Origin: Sorghum bicolor
Lineage: Eukaryota > Streptophyta > Magnoliopsida > Poales > Poaceae
NCBI RefSeq assembly: GCF_000003195.3
Contig: NC_012876.2
Span: 41,598,882 to 41,662,881, forward strand
Direction: 5' to 3'
Length of the DNA: 64,000 nucleotides
The notes below the pieces were generated by a model that did not search any database, was not told where the DNA came from, and worked only from the letters and a program-made list of their open reading frames with translations. Shown here one piece after another: positions 55,443-64,000 of the stretch (its first letter is position 1; every line of letters begins with the position of its first letter). Made by a program: the position numbers and the translations under genes.

Positions 55443-55671
55443 GACTCTGTCTTCCTCCTCCGCGACAGTATTCGGGGGAGGGGTCCTCGCTGCCTCTTCA
55501 TCCCTCAGCGAAGTGCTCGCCGTGGCACTCGCCGGGGCAGATTGTTCCTCTACGCCTGTAGCAGCGGCCGCCGCCGCAGGCTGCTCCGTGGCCTGTGGCG
55601 CGGCGTCTCCAACGACGGCAATAGGCTCGGCCGTCCCAGCGACCTGATCGGGATTGACGTCCGACGCCGCG
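55443..55671 (-). CDS. Antisense gene exon 3, part before element E
   Basis: It starts after acceptor GATTTTAG, completes the codon left by exon 2 (phase 2) and reads Ala/Pro/Glu-rich low-complexity sequence up to the E insertion. Confidence 0.7.
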
Positions 55672-55750
55672 CTAAAATCGAAAACGACATTTAAACAATG
55701 TCAGAAAAAAAACAAAAAGGAATGTCGCAGTACGAAAGTTAAAAACTTAC

Positions 55751-56205
55751 AGGTCAGATCGCCGGTGTGTTGCGGTGAACCTCCTCCTGGTCCTACCGGT
55801 CGGCGCCTGCGCTCCCGTCTCTGCGACGCGCGGTACAGGAGGGTCGCTGGCCACCTGATCAGTAGTGGTCGGCGCCACGTCCGGTCGACTGCGCGGTCTC
55901 TGGACCAGAGAAGGCGCGGCCTCCTCCTCCTCGTCGTCGTCATCGGCGATCCGGATGAGTCGACGGCGCTTCGGCGCCTAACTGCTCTCCGCCGGCAGCG
56001 CCTCTGCGGGGGAGGGGTTTGCCGCCATCGGCCCTTTCCCCGCCACCCTGTCCTCGGTGGTCGGGGTGGGGCGGGCCTGCTCCTCCTCACTGCTGCTGTA
56101 CCGAGCACACCGAGCAGCGTCGTCCTCCGGCGGATCTTCCCCCGCGGGATTCTCCATCCCAGGTGCTAGTGACACGTACACTGTGCACCGGTCAACGTCT
56201 CCGAT
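55751..56205 (-). CDS. Antisense gene exon 2, with in-frame TAG
   Basis: The 455-nt exon lies between acceptor CTTTTGCAG and the consensus donor CCT|GTAAGT. It begins IGDVDRCTVYVSLAPGMENP. TAG at 55980-55978 interrupts a frame that is otherwise open to the donor. Just after it is a basic then acidic stretch (PKRRRL, DDDDEEEE) that could be a nuclear localisation signal. Confidence 0.72.
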
Positions 56206-56281
56206 CTGCAAAAGTAACAAAGACAAGTCAGCAGCTGGAAAGAACAAATACTAAGGAGGCACAATCAGTAAGTTACGTTAC

Positions 56282-57169
56282 CTTAGGAGCTGGTCGCCCC
56301 AGCTTGAAAGCCTGCACCCGATCACTACCACGGATGAAGCTCCCGTCTGCAAAGTTGAACAGTTCGTTCAACAGCTGCTGCACCTCTGCCTTTTCCAAGA
56401 CTTCAGGCGTCATCCTGGTCGGGTCCTGGCTTTTGGCGTACTCGTACGCCGAGTGCACCCTCTTCTGGCAAGGCATCACCCGACGACAAACAAAGTTGCC
56501 GACCACCCCTAGCCCGTCCAAGCGCGACCAGTCGATCAGCTTCATCAGGTCCGCTACTTGGCCGGTGAACTCTGGGCGGTCGGTCCAACTAACCCTCTTC
56601 TCGGGGATGTACCCCACGTCGCAGAACGTGGAGCTGCCCGGCTCTTCTCTGACGTAGAACCACTTCCTGTACCATTCGATGAGGGAAGTGTTCCATGGGT
56701 AGCCTAGGTACCGGTTCTTCATCCCGTCACGAAGATTGAGGTATACTCCACCTGCAATCTTGGAGCCTCCAACCGCTCCCTTCTTCCTTAAATAGAAAAG
56801 ATAACGAAAAAGATCGAAGTGCGGCTCTATGCCAACATAGGCCTCGCACAGATGAATGAAGGTGGAGATGAGAAGGATTGAATTTGGGTGCAGATTGCAA
56901 ATCCCGATCTCATAATACAAGAGAAGCCCCTGAAGAAAAGGATGGACAGGAACGCCAAAACCCCTCTTGAGAAAATCTTCGAACACTACAATCTCACCGG
57001 CGCGGGGGTCGGGGTAGCTCTCCCCCTCTGGCGCCCTCCAGCCGCCGAGCCCTGGGCTGTGCAGTAGCCCCATGTTGACGAGGTCACTGAGGGACTTCAC
57101 AGTGCTTCGGGATTTCTTCCATTCCTTGGCCATCAGCTCGGCCCTTTTCTTGGAGTCGCTCTTTGCCAT
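56282..57169 (-). CDS. Antisense gene exon 1, PF04195-like domain
   Basis: There are 296 whole codons from ATG 57169 to the donor AAG|GTAACG. The domain at about residues 40-130 (VVFEDFLKRGFGVPVHPFLQ, HPNSILLISTFIHLCEAYVG, then IEPHFDLFRYLFYL) matches the PF04195 'putative gypsy type transposon' family as I know it. The start ATGG is in a good plant context (CACCAATGG). It lies 112 nt downstream of a TATA box. The rest of exon 1 has LGYPWNTSLIEWYRKWFYVR, also typical of that family. Confidence 0.82.
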
Positions 57170-57280
57170 TGGTGATGCGGGAGTGACTGCGAAGCTAGGA
57201 GGCTGCAGGTGGTTGTAGAAGGCAAGAGCGGAAAGCTTGAAGGCAATGACAGGGTAGGCAATGCGAGGGCACTGTCAGGA

Positions 57281-57287
57281 TTTTATA
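57281..57287 (-). promoter_or_regulatory. TATA box of the antisense gene
   Basis: TATAAAA on the minus strand sits 112 nt before the exon 1 ATG, a fitting distance for a start site near 57255 and a 5' UTR of about 85 nt. The region to about 57400, with GTGGGAGGGGTGG, is GC-rich and promoter-like. Confidence 0.55.
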
Positions 57288-57580
57288 AACCACAACTCCA
57301 CCCCTCCCACTTCCCGCATTCTTGGGAAGTGGGCGGGCCCAACGGCGGACGCGGCGCTTCGGTTTTCAATAATTATCGGCAATTAATGCGGCGGCCTTTT
57401 CGTACAATTGATGGTTTCCTTTTCTCAAACCGCGCAAAGGGCGGCTGCACAGTTACCAAGCACAACTTTTCACGCAACCATCTGACATTATGTCAGGAGG
57501 TCTCGTCATGTCAATCATTTACGTGGTAAGATTTTTTTTCAAAATAAACAGACAAAAATTGGTGGAGGGTCAACAATCCA
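57288..57580. other. Upstream region of the antisense gene
   Basis: No ORF is credible. This is the presumed promoter of the antisense gene, reading minus, and the 3' untranslated part of D, reading plus. Confidence 0.4.
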
Positions 57581-57860
57581 GGGACTGCACCGACCACCGA
57601 GCACTGTATGCTCGGGGACTGGTCGCCCAGTCTGTCAACTTGGAAGTCTAGGGACTGCACTGGCCACAGAGCAATGTATGCTCGGGGACTGGTCACCCAG
57701 TCTGTCAACTTGGAAGTCTAGGGACTGCACCGACCACCGAGCACTTGATGCTCGGGGACTGGTCGCCCATTCCGTTAGTTTGGGAATCTGGGGGCTGTAC
57801 CGATTTCCGAGCATTGTACGCTCGGGAATTGGTCGATCAGCTCACCAAATTGATAAGTCT
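57581..57860 (+). repeat. 70-bp tandem repeat in element D, four copies
   Basis: Units start at 57581, 57651, 57721 and 57791. The first three are close to identical and the fourth is diverged. Each holds GCTCGGGGACTGGTCG. Minisatellites in this part of the element are common in Tat-lineage retrotransposons. Confidence 0.9.
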
Positions 57861-58375
57861 ATCCGATAGTAAATGAGTATGAGATGCTCGGGGACTGGAT
57901 AATTTTAACTTTTTAGACCTTGCTATAAGGTTCATACTTCGCCTTGCAGCAAGCTCGGGGACTACATCGGTACGATGCATCTAGCGATGCATCTCAGATT
58001 CAAAATCTCTTTGAGGACTTTTCTTTTGACCCTAGCACCATGTGCCTATGTCACCTACTGCCAGGCTCGGGAACTAAGTAGGCACACTTCACCTTGCAGT
58101 GAATTTGCTTGTTTTTTATGGCACACTTTGCTATACAGAAAAAGTAAAGTGGGCACACTTCACCGAAAAAGAAATATATTTCTCAAGAGCACCATGCATT
58201 CTTTGAACAATTGGCTTCTTCGATGATGATGTTGATCAAATATCTTTAGATTTGGTCAAAATACCGTTGCAACTGTTTGGGCAATTTTCATGCTGATTGA
58301 AGATGTCAAGTTTCACTGGTCGAAGAAGCTCAAGACGGCGCGTTACTTCACAATACATGGTGCTCGGGGACTAGC
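57861..58375 (+). other. Element D 3' untranslated region
   Basis: The sequence repeats the GCTCGGGGACT motif singly, with no gene. It ends TGCTCGGGGACTAGC directly before the LTR, which must serve as an imperfect polypurine tract. A similar stretch occurs in reverse at 63428-63680. Confidence 0.6.
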
Positions 58376-58836
58376 TGTGGGGGTATAAACCCCTATACCC
58401 TTACGGCTAGACTTGGGCCAGGAGGCTTGGCCCGTTACGAGACAAGTTCAAGGCTTGATCCGACAGCTCGGAGTTTCATGCAAGGAAACAAGGCGTGGAG
58501 ATCAAGTAGGATTCTAGTCGGTTAGAATAGAAATTGATATCGAGCTATCTATGGCAATTGTAACCGACTAGGATTAATTTCTAGATCTGTAACCCTGCCT
58601 TCCGGAATATATAAGGAGAGGCAAGGGACCCCCCTAGGACATCATTATTCTCTCAACACAAATCAATACGACCAGACGCAGGACGTAGGTATTACGGCAA
58701 CTCGGCGGCCGAACCTGGATAAAAAGCTTGTCCGTGTCTTGCGTCACCATCGAGTTCGTAGTTTGCGCACCGTCTACTGATAAACTATTACCGTGGGTAT
58801 ACCCCAAGGTAGACTGCCGACTAGCTTTCGTCGACA
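58376..58836 (+). repeat. Element D 3' LTR
   Basis: The 461-bp LTR starts TGTGGGGGTATAAACC and ends TCGTCGACA, followed by GACTC. It has a TATATAA box like the 5' copy. Confidence 0.93.
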
Positions 58837-58841
58837 GACTC

Positions 58842-59127
58842 TGAAACAGGCTCGAAGTCGACTCGGTTTGGGCCTCCTCCTTGACTTGAGCGCCCTTGCT
58901 GGTCCTCCATGCCTCCAAGCCATCTCTTATGCATCCCTTGGTCCTCTCCATGATTCCTAAGCACAATATAATCATTAGGTTGTAATCTATTCTCAAAATC
59001 ATACAAAGACTTACTTAGGAACGAGCTCACCTGCAAATTTAATTGTCGTGCACAAGCTCTTGTGATTGGACCTTGAATGTCTAGTGGAGGATCATCTTGT
59101 GCATCCAAAGGAGTGATGTCCTCATCA
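58842..59127 (-). mobile_element. Element F 3' LTR, right-hand portion
   Basis: On the minus strand it starts TGATGAGGACATCAC after the tract AGAGGGAGGA (59137-59128). It encodes GPITRACARQLNLQV, the integrase tail that overlaps the LTR, as in element E. The rest of the LTR is at 6215-6895 beyond the D insertion. Confidence 0.65.
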
Positions 59128-59159
59128 TCCTCCCTCTCTTGAATTGGAGTCGTCCTCAA

Positions 59160-60053
59160 CTAAAGATCATCTTCTTCTCCCAAATATGGCTTCAAATCTG
59201 AAATGTTGAAAGAAGGACTAACCCCGAACTCGGGTGGCAACTCAAGTTTATATGCATTATCATTTATTTTCTCAATAACTTTATAAGGACCAGCAGCTCT
59301 TGGCATTAATTTTGACTTACGCAGCTCTGGAAACCTATCCTTTCTTAAATGTAACCAAACTAAATCACCTGGTTCAAGTTTAATTTCCTTTCTACCTTCA
59401 CTACCAGCAATTCTATACAACTTTTCATTCATTTTTTCAATATTAGCTTTAGTGGTTTCATGCAACTTATGAATAAATTCAGCACGTGCACTAGCATCAC
59501 TATGTGTTCTTTCAGTGGTAGGTAAAGGCAAAAGATCTATTGGAGCACATGGGTTAAAACCATACACTACCTGAAAAGGACTTACCTTGGTAGTAGAGTG
59601 TGTTGCCCGATTGTAAGCAAATTCCACATGAGGCAAACATTCTTCCGACATCTTCAAATTTTTCTTCAAAATAGCTCTCAACATGGTGCCCAAAGTGTGG
59701 TTCACTGCCTCTGTTTGTCCATCAGTTTGTGCATGACAAGTTGTTGAAAATAACAGTTTTGTACCCAACTTGTTCCATAGAGTACGCCAAAAGTCACTCA
59801 AAATTTTAGCATCGTGATCTAAAACAATAGTAGAAGGCATACCATGCAAGCGAACAATCTCTTGGAAAAAGAGGTCAGCAATATGAATGGTATCATCACT
59901 TTTTTGACATGGTATAAAATATGCCATCTTAGAGAATCGATCCACAACAACAAAAATGCTATCCCGACCCCTCTTAGTCTTAGGCAATCCCAAAACAAAG
60001 TCCATCGAAATACCCGCCCAAGGAATAGAAGGAATAGGAAGAGGCATACACAA
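59160..60053 (-). pseudogene. pol: Element F integrase core and C-terminus
   Basis: The integrase core reads [10 protein letters not shown], then [11 protein letters not shown] (the central Asp, usually SDRD) and [10 protein letters not shown] with Glu. The C-terminal part ([18 protein letters not shown] and [16 protein letters not shown]) is typical of CRM/Reina-like chromoviruses. TAG at 59162-59160 stops it before the LTR-encoded tail. The upstream frame is separated by one TAA. The ORF begins at an internal Met, not a real start. Confidence 0.85.
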
Positions 60054-60083
60054 ACCATGTGGATTCAGGCGAGACTTAGCTTT

Positions 60084-61028
60084 TTAACATGTGGTGCAGT
60101 GTGCCACGAACCGCTCAACATCTCTCCTCATCTGTGGCCAAAAGAAGTGTGTGGCCAAAATATCTACCGTCTTCTTAGCACCAAAATGGCCCATCAGTCC
60201 TCCTCCATGCGCTTCCTGCAACAACAACAAACGAACAGAACCAACTGGAATGCATAGACGGTTAGCTCTAAACACAAAGCCATCATTTATCACGAACTTG
60301 TTCCATGTACAACCCTCTTTACAATTCAACAACACATCTTTAAAATTAGGATCAAACACATATTGGTCTTTTATTGATTCAAGCCCAAAAATTTTACAGT
60401 CAAGTTGGGACAGCATAGTATATTGTCTAGACAAAGCATCTGCAGTTATATTATCCTTCCCTTTCTTGTGTTTGATAACATAAGGAAAAGATTCAATAAA
60501 CTCAACCCACTTAGCATGTCTACGATTCAGATTGTTTTGAGAACGAAGATACTTAAGAGATTCATGATCAGAATGTATAACAAATTCCTTAGGCCACAAA
60601 TAATGACGCCATGTCTCTAAAGAACGTACAAGTGCATACAATTCCTTATCATACGTAGAGTAATTAAGAATAGGGCCATGCAATTTTTCACTAAAGTATG
60701 CAATGGGCTTACCATCTTGCATCAACACACCTCCAATGCCAACTCCACTAGCATCACATTCTAGCTCAAAAGTCTTACCAAAGTTTGGAAGTTGCAGCAA
60801 TGGCGCGTGTGTAAGCTTGTCCTTCAAAGTATCAAAGGAACTCTCTTGTGCCTTACCCCAGTGGAACACCACACCTTTCTTTGTCAACTCATGCAAGGGG
60901 GCAGCAATGGCGCTGAAATCCTTAACAAAGCAGCGATAGAAACCTGCAAGACCAAGAAAACTTCTTACCTGTGTGATGGTTTGGGGAACCGGCCAGCTCT
61001 TTGTGGCTTCAATTTTTGACTTGTCCAC
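60084..61028 (-). pseudogene. pol: Element F RNase H and integrase zinc domain
   Basis: It covers the end of RT ([18 protein letters not shown]), RNase H ([58 protein letters not shown]) and the integrase HHCC finger ([15 protein letters not shown] then CTTC). TAA at 60086-60084 separates it from the core in the same frame. Confidence 0.85.
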
Positions 61029-61933
61029 CTCAATTCCCTATGGAGTAACAACATAGCCAAGAAAAGAGACTCGATCCATGCAAAAGATGCACTTCTCAAG
61101 GTTACCAAATAAACGTGCATCACGCAAAGCATTAAAAACAACACATAAGTGATCCATATGTTCATCCAAAGACCTGCTATATATCAGTATATCATCAAAA
61201 TAAACCACCACAAATCGCCCAATAAAGCTCTTAAAACTTCATTCATCAATCTCTAGAAAGTACTAGGTGCATTAGTTAAACCAAAAGGCATGACTAACCA
61301 CTCATATAAACCGAATTTAGTTTTGAAAGGTGTTTTCCATTCATCTCCAAGTTTCATTCTAATTTAGTGGTAGCCACTACACAAGTCAACCTTAGTGAAA
61401 ATTATAGAGCCACACAACTCATCAAGCATGTCATCAAGCCAAGGAATAGGATGACGATATCGAATAGTAATATTATTAATGGCTCTACAATCAACACACA
61501 TACGCCATGAACCATCTTTCTTAGGAACCAAAATCACAGGAACAACACAAGGACTAAGGCTTTCTTGTACATACCCGCGGTCCAAAAGGTCTTGGACTTG
61601 TCACTGAATTTCCTTAGTCTCCTCAGGATTGGTTCAATAAGTAGCTCGGTTTGGCAATGTTGCGCCCGGGATCAAATCAATTTGATGCTCTATTCCTCTC
61701 ATAGGTGGCATCCCTGGAGGTATCTCAGCTGGGAAAACATCCTCATACTCCTGCAAAAGGTTAGTGACAATAGGAGGTATCGAGCTAACAATATCATCAA
61801 GCGAATACATGACTTGTTTGCAAACCAAAGTGTAGCAAATATCATCTTCAGAAATTTCAGCAAGGTCAGTTTTTCTTGCAAGCATAACGGCACCCTTCAA
61901 TTTAATTCCCTCGGCCTTATTAATAGGTGTCAA
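61029..61933 (-). pseudogene. pol: Element F reverse transcriptase, broken
   Basis: The frame at 61933-61634 has the RT entry (LLQEYEDVFPAEIPPGMPPM, EHQIDLIPGA). After two in-frame stops, 61585-61364 has [20 protein letters not shown] and KVDLCSGYH. Frame changes follow, and the catalytic YFDDILIYS is readable near 61178-61205. At least three lesions show long inactivity. Confidence 0.82.
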
Positions 61934-62399
61934 TTTGTCCTTTTTAGGTGGGTAAACTGAATTAGCAACTTGCTGATTTTCAGATTTAGGATCATGCGAA
62001 CTAGCAGCTTGTTCTCTATCAGCTTATACAATTTCTGCAGGGGTCATAGGTGCCATAGTAATTTTCTTTCCTTTATGCATAATAGTGTATGTATTACTTC
62101 AACCATGGTGTATAGCATCATTATCAAATTCCCAAGGATGACCCAATAAAAGTGAACAAGCTTCCATAGGTACCACTCACAATCAGCAAAATCAGAATAT
62201 GACCTAATGGAAAAAGAAACCCTACAAGTTTGTGTTACCTTAGCTTTTCCAGCATCATTAAACCACTGTAGTTTATATGGATGGGGTGTTGACATGTGGT
62301 CAAGCCAAGGTTCTTGACCAAATCTAAACTCACCAAATTATGGCAACTACCTCCATCAATGATGACACGTGCACGGCAATTGTTGATGACAAAGAAAAT
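61934..62399 (-). pseudogene. pro: Element F protease and linker, frameshifted
   Basis: Short pieces such as HPYKLQWFNDAGKAKVTQTC and later fragments correspond to the protease-to-RT region of gypsy elements, spread over more than one frame. The Asp motif is not clearly readable in one ORF. Confidence 0.6.
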
Positions 62400-63427
62400 C
62401 TAGAACAAATTATGGCGTTGCAGCTTTTTTGGTTGTTGTACCTTTGTGCTAAGCGCCCGTTGCACAATGACACTCATGTAGGTCGTTGTGTCATCACTTC
62501 CCACAACTTCATCGCTCTCTTGCACAATTGGTTCATCTTCATCATCTCCCTCAACATCAGAGGTGCTGATGTATCCATCTTCTATAGCAATGTATGCCCG
62601 CTGACTGGGGCAATCCTTCTGAATATGACTGTATCCTTGGCAGCGGCGACACTGAATGGTTGAGGTGCGTCCTATAGAAGCAACAAAGGAGGCACTTTTC
62701 GTTGGTTCCAACAAAACATAATTTTTACCTGATCTTGAGGGTTGTGTAGTAGTCGGTTTTGGTGCTGTAGCTCCTCTAGAAGATGCTTGCTGCTTGCTCG
62801 ATGGGAGGGGTGCCCTGTAAGTGGATGCCTTGGACGGCCCCCCTGTGCGTGGCATGTATGTATTGCTGGTCTTGTACTTACCCTGCTTGTCACGTCCCTG
62901 CAATTCTTTCTCTGCAAGCATAGCATACTGAAACAACTGGTTGACATTGTTAAATTCTTTATAATCAACAATATCCTGAATTTCTCGTCTCAACCCCGAA
63001 TAAAATCGACAAATAGAATCCTCGGGTCCCTCTACTACACTACAACACATCAAACCCTTTTGAAGCTCAGCATAGTAATCCTACTCAGATTTATCTCCCT
63101 ACTCTAAACACATTAATTTTTTACACAAATCTCTATGGTAAGATGAAGGAACAAATCTATCACGCATAGCAACCTTAAGCTCTGCCCATGAACGCGGTGT
63201 ATTACCATCTGACGCTAAAGCAGTCCACCAAATAATAGCAAAATCTTTAAACTCACTGGTGGCTTGTCTAACTCTATATTCCTCGGGTACTTGATGGGCA
63301 CTAAATTTTTGTTCTATAGTCATCTCCCAATCCAGATATGCCTTAGCATCATAATGTCCATCAAAAGAAGGTATAGTAAACTTAACCTTAGCATAAGGAT
63401 CATTGGGAGCCTGATTACAGTTACCTC
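62400..63427 (-). pseudogene. gag: Element F Gag, 5' end missing
   Basis: The frame enters at about 63427 as NDPYAKVKFTIPSFDGHYDA, then shows AIIWWTALASDGNTPRSWAE and LKVAMRDRFVP, the Gag capsid core. A stop lies at 63099-63101, and the same frame continues from 63053 with LRREIQDIVDYKEF and the zinc knuckle CRRCQGYSHIQKDC, then an acidic linker. The sequence upstream of 63428 belongs to another element, so the Gag N-terminus, the 5' LTR and the primer site of F are not in the window here. Confidence 0.82.
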
Positions 63428-64000
63428 ACTTTACTTTTCTAAAAAGTATAGGGTTTGCAGAAAAAGCAAGCCTGTTCACCGTAAGGTGAAGTGTGCTCAC
63501 TTAGTCCCTGAGCCTAGTAGTAGGTGACATAGACACGTGGTGCTAGGGTCTTAGAAAGAAAAGTCTGCATAGAAGTTTTGATACAGAGATGCATCTCTAG
63601 ATGCATCATACCGATATAGTCCCTGAGCTTGCTGGAAGGCAAAATATGAGCCTAGTAGTAAGGTCTAAAAATTAAAATTGCCCCTCAGTTGTATATGAGT
63701 CTAGTTCATATGTAGCCGAGAAGAGCAATCCCCAAACTGTGATTGGAGAGTGATCGAAGGGAATGATTGACGAGTTCCCGAGCGTGGTTAGGAACGTAAA
63801 CCTTCTCGGTGGTCGGGCAGTCCCCGAGCATAGCATGGGGAATGGTTGACGAGTCCCCGAGTGTGGTTAGGAATGTAAACATGCTCGGTGGTTGGGTTGT
63901 CCGTGAGCACAGCATGGGGAATGGTCGATGAGTCCCCGCACGTGGTTAGAAACATAAACATGCTTGGTGGTCAGAGTAGTCCCTGAGCACAACATCGGGA
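63428..64000 (-). mobile_element. Fragment G: 3' region of a second element-D relative
   Basis: Read on the minus strand, it follows the same order as D's 57890-58160: GCTCGG..GACT repeats, TTTAGACCTT, GCAAGCTCAGGGACTA, GATGCATC pairs, CTATGTCACCTACT and GCACACTTCACC. It is clearly diverged. The homology stops at about 63428, next to F's gag, without a recognisable LTR. No ORF is supported. Confidence 0.6.
63762..64000 (-). repeat. 79-bp tandem repeat in fragment G, three copies
   Basis: Units start near 63762, 63841 and 63920. Each contains GAGTCCCCG and CATGCTCGGTGGT-like text, related in wording to the 70-bp repeats of D but with a different period. Confidence 0.8.

Larger units (their letters stand above)
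48212..57169 (-). pseudogene. Element D antisense gene: six exons, PF04195-like domain and coiled coil
   Basis: Between pol and the 3' LTR, the minus strand carries a spliced gene. Exons are 57169-56282, 56205-55751, 55671-55443 joined to 49646-49329 across element E, 49255-49057, 48983-48858 and 48774-48212. Every intron begins GT and ends AG and is 73-83 nt, apart from the E insertion inside exon 3. The summed coding length is 2,778 nt, exactly 926 codons including the stop, and every intron phase agrees. Exon 1 resembles the 'putative gypsy type transposon' family (PF04195). Exons 4-5 form a coiled coil. A TAG at 55980-55978 (codon 372) and element E inactivate this copy. Antisense ORFs at this place are known in Tat elements such as Grande and RIRE2; their function is unclear. 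Confidence 0.8.
6896..58836 (+). mobile_element. Element D: Tat-lineage Ty3/gypsy retrotransposon, split by nested insertions
   Basis: The two LTRs (6896-7355 and 58376-58836) are flanked by the same target duplication GACTC (6891-6895 and 58837-58841). The internal order is primer-binding site, gag, DGGSS protease, RT, RNase H, a second RNase H, integrase, an antisense multi-exon gene, tandem repeats and LTR. The extra RNase H and the antisense gene between pol and the 3' LTR are marks of the Tat lineage (RIRE2, Retand and Grande type). Solo LTR A, element C (containing B) and element E are inserted in it; without them D would be about 12 kb. The LTRs differ at roughly 13 sites by eye. All plus-strand ORFs are broken by stops and frameshifts. 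Confidence 0.9.

Noticed and set aside
57581..57860. CRISPR-like array
   Set aside because: The 70-bp units are contiguous tandem repeats without unique spacers, and the context is a plant retrotransposon.
1..64000. Host single-copy genes
   Set aside because: Every long ORF could be placed in a transposable element; no exon set outside them shows conserved protein features.

Overview
The window looks like intergenic DNA of a large grass genome. The likely source is a panicoid grass related to sugarcane, sorghum, Miscanthus or maize. This rests on abundant CACTA elements with TTTGCCGAGTG-type and TTTGCCGACTGC-type subterminal repeats, very long-LTR chromoviruses, and a Tat-lineage Ty3/gypsy element with an antisense gene. 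I see no host single-copy gene, no rRNA gene, no functional tRNA gene and no prokaryotic feature. Almost every base belongs to a transposable element, and the elements are nested up to four deep.

Layout. Bases 1-6214 are the right part of a CACTA element whose left end lies outside the window. It carries a 1,956-bp TIR element with an 11-bp target duplication (580-2535), a second CACTA-like segment (from 2822) and a SINE-like tRNA-derived block (about 3603-3725). This CACTA sits in the 3' LTR of an old minus-strand Ty3/gypsy element F. F's LTR resumes at 6215-6895 and 58842-59127, and its decayed gag-pol occupies 59160-63427. A Tat-lineage element D (6896-58836, TSD GACTC, 0.46-kb LTRs) also landed in that LTR. 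D was then hit by a solo LTR A (7518-11478, TSD GAACC), by a minus-strand long-LTR chromovirus C (11909-42111, TSD GGCCG) and by a non-autonomous element E (49652-55442, TSD GACTC). C was in turn split inside its reverse transcriptase by a plus-strand relative B (18714-33233, TSD CTTCT). A fragment of another D-like element lies at 63428-64000. LTR divergence counted by eye follows the nesting order: B about 0.5 %, C about 1 %, E about 1.7 %, D about 2.8 %.

How the genes work. B and C are Tekay/Del-like chromoviruses. Each has a separate ORF1 upstream of a Gag-protease-RT-RNase H-integrase-chromodomain polyprotein. In B, ORF1 begins with a near copy of the histone H3 N-terminal tail, including the K9 context; the ORF1 of C lacks it. 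All four ORF starts in B and C follow a CAG splice-acceptor-like site at once or after one codon, and the LTR has a conserved GTAAGT donor just after the TATA box. This suggests spliced subgenomic mRNAs. The U3 part of the A, B and C LTRs also encodes a short peptide whose codons have diverged mostly at synonymous sites between families. D encodes Gag, a DGGSS-type protease, RT, two RNase H domains and integrase on the plus strand, all broken. On the minus strand, between pol and the 3' LTR, it carries a six-exon gene with its own TATA box, five GT-AG introns, a PF04195-like domain, a coiled coil and a poly(A) signal. E carries one 1,027-residue ORF with no polymerase domains.

The most noteworthy items are the H3-tail ORF1, the spliced antisense gene of D, the LTR-encoded peptide and the giant ORF of E.
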